Made by a program: the position numbers and the translations under genes
The notes under the pieces: generated by a model
Databases searched by the model: none
Told to the model about the DNA's origin: nothing
What the model saw: the letters and a program-made list of their open reading frames with translations, nothing else
In this document: one piece after another, positions 1 to 7,700 of the stretch
Numbering within the stretch: position 1 is the first letter of the stretch
How the letters are laid out: each line of letters opens with the position of its first letter
Assembly (NCBI GenBank): GCA_027032655.1
Contig: JALVMZ010000577.1
Span: 1-9,395 of the forward strand
Reading direction: 5' to 3'
Length of the DNA: 9,395 nt
DNA from: Desulfobacteraceae bacterium
GTDB taxonomy: Bacteria; Desulfobacterota; DSM-4660; Desulfatiglandales; JALVMZ01

Positions 1-578
1 AACTCCCTCTTTGTCAGGGTAAATTTCTCATCCAGTCTGCTATAAAGCTTTGCATTTTCAATGGCAACTGCAATCTGATAAGACATCCCCAAGAGTAACT
101 GCAGGTCCTGTTTGGTAAAGCCTTTCCCATCCTTCTTATTTAAGACCTGAATGGCCCCTATTATCCTGCCTCTATTCAAAAGAGGGACGCATATCATGGA
201 CCTGGTCTTAAAACCAGTTATACGATCGAACTTTGGACTGAACCTCTCATCAGAAGCTGTATCATTAATGATAATTGGTGCCTTCTTGAAAACCACCTGC
301 CCGGCTATTCCCTCTCCCACCCGCAGCCTGAGCTCCTTTACAATCTCCTTTTTATCCCCCCTTGCAACCCTGATAAAGAGTTCATCCGTCTCTTCATCAA
401 GTTCATAAATGGTGCTTGCCTCAGAATTGGTGAACTCCTCTGCCCATTGCATTGAAGTCTCAAGGACTTCCTCAATATTAAGAGATGAATTTACAAGGGC
501 GCCAAAACGAAGGAGCATGTGTAACTGACGGGTTTCAATCTTTAAAAGATCACTATTCAATGAATTGTTCTGGTCCAT
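1..578 (-). CDS. GAF-domain protein, N-terminal part (runs off left edge)
   Basis: The reading frame is open from an ATG at 576-578 to the window edge, giving 192 codons without a stop, so the 3' end is missing. An in-frame TAA lies four codons upstream, and AGGA sits a few bases before the ATG. Residues 1-25 are a short polar leader. About 26-178 form one GAF domain: a helix ending in the NIEEVLE segment, a core with GEGIAGQVV near 88-96, INDTASDERF at 104-113, a RSMICVPL strand at 126-133, GAIQVLNK at 141-148 and a closing helix ending in AVAIENAKLYSRL. The NKxnFx3D part of the NKFDE signature of cyclic-nucleotide-type GAF domains is visible (N147, K148, F154, D158), but the final acidic residue is replaced by Leu. 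GAF domains bind small ligands or mediate dimerisation and usually control an output domain. That output (cyclase, kinase, diguanylate cyclase, phosphodiesterase or other) lies outside the window, so the function is unknown. Confidence 0.88.
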   Translation of the reverse strand, partial: MDQNNSLNSDLLKIETRQLHMLLRFGALVNSSLNIEEVLETSMQWAEEFTNSEASTIYELDEETDELFIRVARGDKKEIVKELRLRVGEGIAGQVVFKKAPIIINDTASDERFSPKFDRITGFKTRSMICVPLLNRGRIIGAIQVLNKKDGKGFTKQDLQLLLGMSYQIAVAIENAKLYSRLDEKFTLTKRE

Positions 579-586
579 AAATCCTG

Positions 587-615
587 CTTATACATCAGAA
601 ATAATATGTTTTCAA
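587..615 (-). promoter_or_regulatory. Sigma70-like promoter for the GAF gene
   Basis: On the - strand, TTGAAA (610-615) and TATAAG (587-592) are separated by exactly 17 bases; each matches five of six consensus positions. The -10 box ends only eight bases before the ATG at 578, so transcription would start almost at the start codon and leave out the AGGA that could serve as ribosome binding site. Either the transcript is nearly leaderless or this is a chance match. Prediction from sequence only. Confidence 0.4.
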
Positions 616-642
616 ACTGAAAAGAGTCATGTCCCTTCATTC

Positions 643-671
643 TTGACAGAAACCGGGGAGGGACTTAAGAT
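643..671 (+). promoter_or_regulatory. Sigma70-like promoter candidate for surE
   Basis: A perfect TTGACA (643-648) is followed after 17 bases by TAAGAT (666-671, four of six matches). Initiation near 678 would give surE a leader of about 238 bases that contains the whole repeat element at 715-826. No better promoter was seen closer to surE: TTGAAA at 848-853 has no acceptable -10 at the right spacing. Confidence 0.4.
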
Positions 672-714
672 TCATAAATATTACGAGAGATTTGCAAAAA
701 TGATTCATATTCCG

Positions 715-826
715 TCTGTCATCCTGAGGGTGTCTGGTATAATCCCCTCTGTCATCCTGAGGGTGTCTGAAAGACTCCCGAAGGATCTACGAGATGCTTC
801 GGGGCTTCGCCCCTCAGCATGACAGA
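715..826. repeat. Composite direct plus inverted repeat, REP/MITE-like intergenic element
   Basis: A 22-base unit reading TCTGTCATCCTGAGGGTGTC+TG occurs twice (715-736 and 748-769), spaced 33 bases start to start. The first 16 bases of the unit reappear inverted at 811-826 with one mismatch (position 818). Between the arms, CGAAGGATCT (779-788) pairs with AGATGCTTCG (792-801) across a three-base loop with one mismatch, and GGGGC (801-805) pairs with GCCCC (809-813). The result is a long arm with two nested hairpins, able to form a cruciform in DNA or a branched RNA. From memory, GTCATCCTGAG...GAAGGATCT palindromes are dispersed in many bacterial genomes. No coding sequence or clear target-site duplication flanks it. 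The single-sided extra copy at 715-736 suggests partial duplication of one arm. Confidence 0.75.
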
Positions 827-905
827 TAAGGTATTTCCAGATATATGTTGAAAAAAAGATATCATTTAATTGATTTCTTTGTTAAACCAGGTCTCATTAC
901 AGGAT

Positions 906-910
906 GGGAG
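906..910 (+). promoter_or_regulatory. Ribosome binding site choosing the surE start at 916
   Basis: GGGAG stands five bases before the ATG at 916. The alternative in-frame ATG at 904 has only CAGG directly against it, and it would add four residues (MGAF) ahead of the canonical SurE N-terminus. Confidence 0.6.
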
Positions 911-915
911 CTTTT

Positions 916-1701
916 ATGATAAGGATATTGCTTACAAATGATGATGGGATATATGCCCCGGGGCTGATGGCCCTTTATGAGGAGCTCAGGCATGACTACC
1001 AGGTAATGGTGGTTGCCCCTGAAGTGGAGATGAGCGCTGTGGGTCATGCCATTACGCTAAATTTCCCTTTGAGAGTAAAAGAGTTTTCCATAAATGGGAA
1101 ATTTTATGGATATGCGGTGAGTGGCACCCCTGCTGATTGTGTTAAGATCGGAGTCCAGGAACTCATGGACCCTCCACCCGATATAATCCTGTCAGGTATT
1201 AATCTGGGTGCAAATGTGGGCGTTAATGTGCTCTATTCAGGCACTGTATCGGCTGCAACTGAGGGGGCGTTTCTGGGAATCAGGTCAGCATCTATTTCAC
1301 TTAATACCAGAAAAGACCCTGACTTTACATTCCCCGCCAGATTCAGCAGAGAGATTATTGAATTTATTATGAAGGCAGACCTTATGCCAGGGACAGCGCT
1401 GAATGTAAATATCCCTGCCCTTCCTCCTGAAAAGATAAAAGGCATAAGGATAACAAAACAGGGCACAGGCTCATTTAAAGAGCGATTTGAAAAGAGGACA
1501 GACCCCAGGGGGAATATCTATTACTGGCTCAGCGGAGAGAAATTAATAGAAAACGGTGACCCGGAAAACGACTCCTTTGTCCTGAGCCAGGACATGATCA
1601 GTATCACTCCACTTCATTATGACCTTACCTGCCACAGTGAGTTCAAAAGGCTATCTTCCCTGATCCCCCAAAACTGGAAAACCCTGATAAGGAAGGATTA
1701 G
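916..1701 (+). CDS. surE: 5'/3'-nucleotidase SurE
   Basis: This 261-residue protein is a full-length SurE-family metal-dependent phosphatase. The family removes phosphate from nucleoside 5'- and 3'-monophosphates in the cytoplasm and is linked to stationary-phase and stress survival. The N-terminus IRILLTNDDG is the family signature. The expected metal ligands are all present: D9 and D10 in TNDDG, S40 in the MSAVGHAIT loop, and N96 in LSGINLG, with the same spacing as characterised SurE enzymes. Further conserved blocks are SGTPADCVKIG (69-79) and YSGTVSAATEGAFLG (107-121). The ATG at 904 is possible but less likely. The gene is divergent from the GAF gene, and its long leader contains the repeat element. 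It converges on the amidase gene: the TAG (1699-1701) overlaps the amidase stop (1698-1700), leaving no intergenic terminator. The identification is firm; the in vivo substrate is not known. Confidence 0.97.
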   Translation: MIRILLTNDDGIYAPGLMALYEELRHDYQVMVVAPEVEMSAVGHAITLNFPLRVKEFSINGKFYGYAVSGTPADCVKIGVQELMDPPPDIILSGINLGANVGVNVLYSGTVSAATEGAFLGIRSASISLNTRKDPDFTFPARFSREIIEFIMKADLMPGTALNVNIPALPPEKIKGIRITKQGTGSFKERFEKRTDPRGNIYYWLSGEKLIENGDPENDSFVLSQDMISITPLHYDLTCHSEFKRLSSLIPQNWKTLIRKD

Positions 1702-3104
1702 AGTTCAGGCCACCTGTCATTCCAGGGATTTATCTCTTCAAAGAGCTTTGCTAACTGAAATACCATGTCATCTCTCAGCACAGGACCTACTATCTGTATC
1801 CCTGCTGGAAGACCTGATGGGGTGAGTCCTGCCCTTACAACTGCGCATGGATTCCCTGTAAGGTTAAATGGATATGTGAAGGCCACTGCTCCCAGCAGGG
1901 GGATGGGATGTCCATCCACCTCAGATGGGGGCGGACCCTTTGCATTGAATGGTTCGGTGGGCATTGCAGGGGTGAGCAGAATATCGTATTTAGAGAATAT
2001 CTCAAAAACCTTACGCCTCAATTCATCTCTCCTTTTATTAATCTTAATTAACTCATCAAATCTCATAGCCCTTACCCTTTCAAGGGACTCAAGGAGGGAT
2101 CTTCCAATCTCAGTGCGCCATTCATCAAGAATTGAGTGGATCTGAGAGTATATCTCACATGATGCTATGGTGAGCCAATCATCCCCGAGATCAGGCAAAT
2201 GGCCATCCCATATATCAATCCTGTATCCTGCGTCCTCAAATCTTTTAAGTGCCTGGTGGACGACTTCCCTGATTTCACCCTGAACCCTGGCGTATCCCAG
2301 GTCTTCGCTATAAGCGACCCTTAACTCAGACGGAGGCCTCTTTATGGCCTCCTGATAATTTACTTCTGGGATTAAAAGGGAATCCGGGTCTTCCCTGTGA
2401 AAGCCTGACACACAGTCCATATAGATGGCAGCATCTTCCACTGTCCTTGTAATTGGTCCAGGTGTCCATATACGCATCATAAATGGCTGATTCATGGGAC
2501 CAATGGGAATCCTGCCATAGGTGGGTTTAAATCCAAAACACCCGCAGTAACATGCAGGTATCCTGATTGAGCCCCCTGCATCAGAGCCTGTTCCAATGGG
2601 AACCATTCCTGCGCATACAGCAGCACCTGAGCCCCCGCTTGAGCCCCCTGGTGTCTTCTCCATATTCCAGGGATTTCTTGTAACCCCAAAGAGCCTGTTT
2701 TTGGTGAATCCTGTGTATCCAAATTCAGGGGTATTGGTCTTTCCAACAACTATCGCCCCTGCCCTTTTCAGTCTCTCAACCTGAATGGAATCGGTTTTTG
2801 CCAGATTATTCCTGAATGGGACAGAGCCATAAGTGGTTACCATACCCTTAACATCTTCCAGATCCTTCACACCCACCGGGACCCCACAAAACGGTCCGGG
2901 GTCCTCTCCTTTCCTTATCATCTCATCTATCAATTCAGCTTCTTCTACAGCCTCATCATATCTTAAGGATACAAAAGCATTAATCTCTGGATTAATCCTT
3001 TCTATCCTCTCAAATGTCATGTATATTATCTTTTTTGCTGATACCGCTCCTGATTTGATCTTCCTGGATATCTCACCTGCTGATGAGTAGTATATCTCAT
3101 CCAT
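1698..3104 (-). CDS. Amidase-signature family hydrolase
   Basis: This 468-residue enzyme belongs to the amidase signature family, serine hydrolases that cleave carboxamide C-N bonds. The Ser-cisSer-Lys triad is visible: K80 in GVPVGVKDLEDVKG, S155 in TPGGSSGGSG and S179 in GSDAGGSIRIPA, spaced as in GatA. The C-terminal GNPCAVVRAG...GLPAGIQIVG block is also typical. It is probably not glutamyl-tRNA(Gln) amidotransferase subunit A: no gatB or gatC lies nearby, and the C-terminal half reads like general acylamidases. The substrate cannot be told. Three alternating cysteines (C185, C187, C189) lie just after the nucleophile. No signal peptide is seen, so it should be cytoplasmic. GGGGAG (3111-3116) is six bases before the ATG. 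It lies 82 bases downstream of the AtoE-like gene behind a hairpin and has no obvious promoter, so readthrough from that gene is likely. Confidence 0.93.
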   Translation of the reverse strand: MDEIYYSSAGEISRKIKSGAVSAKKIIYMTFERIERINPEINAFVSLRYDEAVEEAELIDEMIRKGEDPGPFCGVPVGVKDLEDVKGMVTTYGSVPFRNNLAKTDSIQVERLKRAGAIVVGKTNTPEFGYTGFTKNRLFGVTRNPWNMEKTPGGSSGGSGAAVCAGMVPIGTGSDAGGSIRIPACYCGCFGFKPTYGRIPIGPMNQPFMMRIWTPGPITRTVEDAAIYMDCVSGFHREDPDSLLIPEVNYQEAIKRPPSELRVAYSEDLGYARVQGEIREVVHQALKRFEDAGYRIDIWDGHLPDLGDDWLTIASCEIYSQIHSILDEWRTEIGRSLLESLERVRAMRFDELIKINKRRDELRRKVFEIFSKYDILLTPAMPTEPFNAKGPPPSEVDGHPIPLLGAVAFTYPFNLTGNPCAVVRAGLTPSGLPAGIQIVGPVLRDDMVFQLAKLFEEINPWNDRWPEL

Positions 3105-3129
3105 TTTAAACTCCCCTGATAAACAAAGA

Positions 3130-3166
3130 GATGGATGGCATCAGATAAGAGCAGATACCATCCATC
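3130..3166 (-). terminator. Hairpin between atoE and amidase: weak terminator or attenuator
   Basis: In - strand RNA, 3166-3154 pairs with 3142-3130 over 13 base pairs around an 11-base loop. Position 3157 against 3139 is a G-U wobble in this direction but an A-C mismatch in + strand RNA, which favours function on the - strand. The stem is followed by a broken T-rich stretch (TCTTTGTTT), weaker than a classic terminator tail. It lies 25 bases before the amidase ATG. Overlapping alternative pairings exist: loop AGATAAGAG (3143-3151) is complementary to 3179-3187, and AAGAGAT (3126-3132) to 3177-3183. Confidence 0.55.
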
Positions 3167-3186
3167 ATAAGATGAAATCTCTTATC

Positions 3187-4581
3187 TTATACAAATGGCC
3201 AGATCAAGAATGCACATGATGTTATAACAAAATACACAAAGAACACAAGCAGTAACCATCCCATGATCTCCCTGAACTCAAGTTTTGCAACCGCAAGCAT
3301 TGCAATAGCCCAGAAGGGTTGTATCATATCTGTCATCATATCACCCCATGCATAGGCGACCACTGCCTTATTAGCTGCAACACCCAGTTGTTTTGCTGCA
3401 GGAAGCAGGTAAGGTGCTGTAACTGCCCACTCAGATCCGCCTGATGGAATCAGATAATTCAGCAGGCCAGCATACCAGTATTCTATGAGAAGGAATGTGT
3501 GTGAACTTGAGATGGTTACAAATGCCTTGGTAAAAACGGTGGCAAGAGCAGTGTATTTAAAAAGTCCAAATATGCCGGCATAGAAAGGAAACTGGATGAT
3601 TATTCCCCACACCGCCTTTCCTGCGTCCTCAGTTGCCTTGAGGAAGCTCCATGGTCTCCAGTGAAACAGTATCCCCAGCATCAGGAAGAAGAAGTTGATG
3701 TTATTCAGGTTGATGGCCTTTGCAAATCCCACCTGGCTTATCTTCCATCCAAGCCACCAGAATCCTCCAATGGCAACAATCAGGTTCCATCCCCACCACC
3801 AGTTGGCCCATGTGGAAAAATCCTTCATTTCAGCGGGCTTTGGGGGAGCTTCATAGAGTTTCAGCTTTTCCATAAGTTCGGGAGATACCTTGAATGTATC
3901 CTCCTCGGATGGGTGCATGAGGCTCATGAGCACAGTCACCACAACTATGATAATGATTAACAGTATAATATTAAATGGAGTAAATAGTGTCTGTGTGGTG
4001 GAGATTGTTCCAGGAAGATAACCCTGCTTTATCAAAAAGTTATTCGGGGTATTTACAAGCAGGGGGGCAGAAGCAGATAGACCTGCATGCCAGGTGCACC
4101 CAAGCCCTAAGTATGCTGCTGCAACAAGGAGACGATAGTCCACCTTGGGATTATTCTTCACAATGTAAAGGGCAAGCATCGCACTTCCTATGAGACTCAG
4201 TCCCCAGTTTACCCAGGCAATTATCATGGAAAAGAGTGCCATTATCATGATTGCCTGCCAGGGCTTTTCCTTGTTTGCCCATCCTGAAATTCCGTCCAGC
4301 AATCTTCTGAGTGGTGGCGAACACGCAAGGATGTAACCCGTCATCATGATAAGGCACATCTGCATGCCAAACTTGAGCAGGATCCAGAATCCCTTACCCC
4401 ATGCCTGAACTGCCCCGGAGGGCCCCACATCCCCCCAGATAAGGGCCATAATAAATGTTACAATGCTTAGAACCCAGACAATAACCAGGGCATCAGGTAT
4501 GTATCTCTCCGTCCAATTGGTGAGCCCTGCACCCCAGTCCTTGAGAAAAGAAAGGCCTGATCTTTCATTGCTCTCTGCCAT
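3187..4581 (-). CDS. atoE: AtoE-family short-chain fatty acid transporter
   Basis: This 464-residue, very hydrophobic protein matches the AtoE short-chain fatty acid carrier family, inner-membrane proteins thought to move short-chain carboxylates such as butyrate or acetoacetate. Segments closely resembling E. coli AtoE as I recall it include KFGMQMCLIMMTGYILA (70-86), WVNWGLSLIGSAM (123-135), IQFPFYAGIFG (329-339), IPSGGSEWAVTAPYLLPAA (378-396) and WGDMMTDMIQPFWAIAML (412-429). Clear membrane segments lie near 31-50, 66-86, 108-140, 150-175, 203-222, 262-280, 294-307, 323-345, 364-380, 403-430 and 438-462, with a polar cytoplasm-like stretch at 223-258. A strong AAGGAGG (4588-4594) is six bases before the ATG. 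The gene follows the nifJ terminator and so probably has its own promoter, though none is convincing. The family is secure; the substrate is inferred from it. Confidence 0.93.
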   Translation of the reverse strand: MAESNERSGLSFLKDWGAGLTNWTERYIPDALVIVWVLSIVTFIMALIWGDVGPSGAVQAWGKGFWILLKFGMQMCLIMMTGYILACSPPLRRLLDGISGWANKEKPWQAIMIMALFSMIIAWVNWGLSLIGSAMLALYIVKNNPKVDYRLLVAAAYLGLGCTWHAGLSASAPLLVNTPNNFLIKQGYLPGTISTTQTLFTPFNIILLIIIIVVVTVLMSLMHPSEEDTFKVSPELMEKLKLYEAPPKPAEMKDFSTWANWWWGWNLIVAIGGFWWLGWKISQVGFAKAINLNNINFFFLMLGILFHWRPWSFLKATEDAGKAVWGIIIQFPFYAGIFGLFKYTALATVFTKAFVTISSSHTFLLIEYWYAGLLNYLIPSGGSEWAVTAPYLLPAAKQLGVAANKAVVAYAWGDMMTDMIQPFWAIAMLAVAKLEFREIMGWLLLVFFVYFVITSCAFLIWPFV

Positions 4582-4775
4582 GATGAACCTCCTTATATAT
4601 TTAAGGGGTTAAATCATAAAATGAGCCTCCCATAAAAGATTCATCCCATCTATCACCCCCCTTCAAAAAAATGCCCCTGGCATTAATCAATGCCAGGGGC
4701 CAGGTTCATGAAAAACAGGATTTAACTGCCTGTTCATAATTCCCTGTCTAAAAAGGGAAAAGTGGTTAGTAATCT
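4582..4775 (-). other. nifJ-atoE intergenic region
   Basis: This 194-base gap holds the nifJ terminator (4665-4700), the atoE ribosome binding site and two small hairpins upstream of the terminator in the nifJ 3' end. These are TTCCCT/AGGGAA (4740-4745 with 4754-4759) and AACAGG/CCTGTT (4714-4719 with 4729-4734). No open reading frame and no good atoE promoter was found. On the - strand, TATGAT lies in the atoE leader but has no -35 partner at normal spacing. Confidence 0.5.
4665..4700 (-). terminator. Intrinsic terminator of nifJ
   Basis: A perfect 12-base-pair stem (4689-4700 with 4673-4684) with a four-base loop is followed on the - strand by one A and seven uninterrupted T (complement of 4665-4671). 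It lies about 75 bases past the nifJ stop and before the atoE leader, so it separates the two transcription units. The + strand lacks a T tract on the other side. Confidence 0.92.
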
Positions 4776-7700
4776 TTAACCTGTCTCTGCCATCCTCCTA
4801 TACTGCTGATACCTCTCCTTTATATCCTCTTCGGCTCTCTTGAAAAGCTCTTCGGCTCTTTCAGGGAATGTGCGAGTAAGACTGGAGTAGCGCACCTCTC
4901 CCATTAGAAATTCTTTAAAATCTGCAGTGGGCTCTTTGGAATCCAGGATAAATGGATTCTTCCCCTCTGCCTTGAGCCTTGGATCAAATCTATAAAGTAT
5001 CCAGTAGCCTGCCTCCACGGCCCTCTTTTCCTCCTCCTGACTCATACCCATATTTATTCCATGATTAATACATGGAGCATAGGCAATGATTATTGATGGC
5101 CCGGGATAGGATTCTGCCTCAATTACAGCCTTCAGGAACTGGCTCTTATTTGCACCCATGGCAACAGAGGCCACATAAATGTATCCATAGGTCATTAGCA
5201 TCCTGCCCAGATCCTTCTTTCTTGTGGGCTTTCCTGATGCAGCAAATTTTGCAACAGCACCAGTGGGGGTTGACTTGGATGACTGTCCACCTGTATTGGA
5301 ATAGACCTCGGTATCCAGGACAAGGACATTTACATCCCTTCCCATGGCAAGCACATGATCAAGTCCTCCATAACCAATGTCATAGGCCCAACCATCACCT
5401 CCGATTATCCATATGGACTTCTTGACCAGATAGTCGCTCATGGAGAGTATATCATACAGGATTGGATCAACAGAGTCTCCTTCCTCAAATATTATACGAT
5501 TCAGCACCTCCTCAATCTTCGCTCCAAGCTCCTTTGTCTTTTCACCATCCATAAAATATTCCAGCCATGCCTGAAATACCTCTTTCAGATCTGCTGGTAT
5601 CTCCTTTTTGATAGCCTCCTGAATGAGGTCTCTCAACTTCTCTCTCCTCTGACTCACCCCCAGTTCAATCCCGAAACCAAACTCTGCATTATCTTCAAAG
5701 AGGGAATTTGCCCATGCCGGTCCATATCCCTTTTCATTTACTGTATATGGACAACTGGGTGCTGAACCCCCATAAATGGAAGAGCATCCCGTGGCATTTG
5801 CTATTATCATGCGATCACCAAAAAGCTGGGTCACCACCTTGATATAAGGGGTCTCGCCACAGCCCGCACATGCACCTGAGAACTCAAAGAGAGGTTGTCT
5901 GAACTGGCTCCCCTTTACAGTGGTTGCAGGCATAATATTGTCAAGAACAGGAAGAGTTGTTGAGAACTTATGGTTTACGGCCTCCTGCTCCATCACTTCA
6001 TTCAGGGGCTTCATTACAAGTGCTTTCTTCTTTGCAGGACATACCTGAGCACAATTACCGCATCCTGTGCAATCAAGTGGGCTTATCTGAATCCTGAATT
6101 TAAGCCCTTTAAGCTCTTTACCCAGTGCATCCTTCACAGTGAAACCCTCTGGGGCAGACCTTAAATCCTCCTCCCTTGCAAGCACAGGTCTTATCACTGC
6201 ATGGGGGCATATGAACGAACACTGATTACACTGAATGCAGTTATCTGGTATCCACTGGGGAACATTTATGGCGATCCCTCTTTTTTCATACTTTGTTGTC
6301 CCTGTGGGGAAGATACCGTCCGGGCTGAAAAGACTAACAGGCAACTCATCACCCTGCTGTGCAAGCATGGGTCTCATAACCTTTCTGACAAACTCAGGTT
6401 CATCCTCTTCCAGATAAGGCTCCATACCTGCTGTTTTCCATGACTCGGGGACATCTATCTTTTTAATCTCTCCAATTGCCCTATCCACAGCATCCATGTT
6501 CATCTGAACCACTTTGTCTCCCTTTTTTCCATACATCTTCTTTATGGCTTCTTTGAGGTGCTGGAAGGCCTCATCAGGTGGTATCACATTTGCTATCTTA
6601 AAGAATGCCGCCTGCATTATCATATTTATTCTTCCACCAAGACCAAGCTCTGATGCGATATTAACTGCGTCTATGTTATAGAAATTGAGATTTTTCTGTG
6701 CAATTGTTCGTTTCATATGAACAGGCAGGTGCTTTTCCATCTCTTCCAGTGTCCAGGGAGAGTTAAGGAGAAATGTCCCGCCTTCCTTTATCCCCTCAAG
6801 TATATCATATTTATTAACAAAGGCTGGATTGTGGCATGCAATAAAATCAGCATGTTTTATCAGATACGGCATCTTAATCCTTTGAGGAGAGAATCTTAAA
6901 TGTGACATGGTGATACCGCCAGACTTCTTGGCATCATATGCGAAATAGGCCTGAGCATACATATCAGTGGACTCACCTATTATCTTTATAGCGTTCTTAT
7001 TTGCTCCCACTGTTCCATCAGAGCCAAGTCCCCAGAACTTACACTGAACAGTTCCTTCAGGGGCAGGGTCAAGCTCCTCTCCCACATCAAGGGATGTATG
7101 ACTGACATCATCAACAATCCCCACGGTGAAATGATTCTTGGGCACTGTTGCCCTGAGGTTATCAAACACCGCCTTAACCATTGAGGGAGTAAAATCCTTG
7201 CTTCCAAGGCCGTATCTTCCACCTACAATTATTGGAGTATCTGATCTTTCCTGAAATGCTGTGCACACATCCTGATAAAGGGGTTCACCAGGGGCTCCCG
7301 GGGCCTTTGTCCTGTCAAGCACTGCCACTCTCCTTGCCGTGGACGGTAGCGCTCTAAAAAAATGCTCTCTGGAAAATGGCAGGTATAGTCTAACTTTTAT
7401 AAGTCCCACCCTCTCGCCGAGGTTGTTCAGATATCTCACCGTCTCTTCAATCACATCACAACTTGATGCCATTGAAACAATAATCCTATCTGCTTCAGGG
7501 TCCCCGACATAATCGAAGAGGTTATACTTCCTTCCTGTTAAATCACCCACCTTCTGCATTTCTTCATGCACAATGTAAGGGACCTTTTCAAAATACGGAT
7601 TACAGGCCTCACGGTTCTGGAAGAATATATCTGGATTCTGGGCAGTTCCTCTCAGTTGCGGATACTCAGGATTCAGGCACCTGCTCCTGAATATCTCTAT

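Noticed and set aside
715..769. Two-copy direct repeat as a minimal CRISPR
   Set aside because: Spacing is only 11 bases between copies, there are two copies, no cas genes, and an inverted copy follows, so it is a palindromic element.
565..822. Open frame of 85 codons on the + strand across the surE upstream region
   Set aside because: It is built from the repeat element (the phrase IIPSVILRVS occurs nearly twice), has no ribosome binding site, and overlaps promoter-like and GAF gene sequence.
904..915. Upstream ATG for surE adding MGAF
   Set aside because: No well-placed ribosome binding site; the family begins at the MIRILLTNDDG-like segment and GGGAG is correctly spaced for the ATG at 916.
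1698..3104. Calling the amidase gatA
   Set aside because: The triad and spacing match GatA, but no gatB or gatC is adjacent and the C-terminal half fits general acylamidases better.
5093..7222. Several open frames of 60-136 codons overlapping nifJ on either strand
   Set aside because: All lie inside the well-conserved PFOR frame, resemble no family, and are low-complexity shadow frames.
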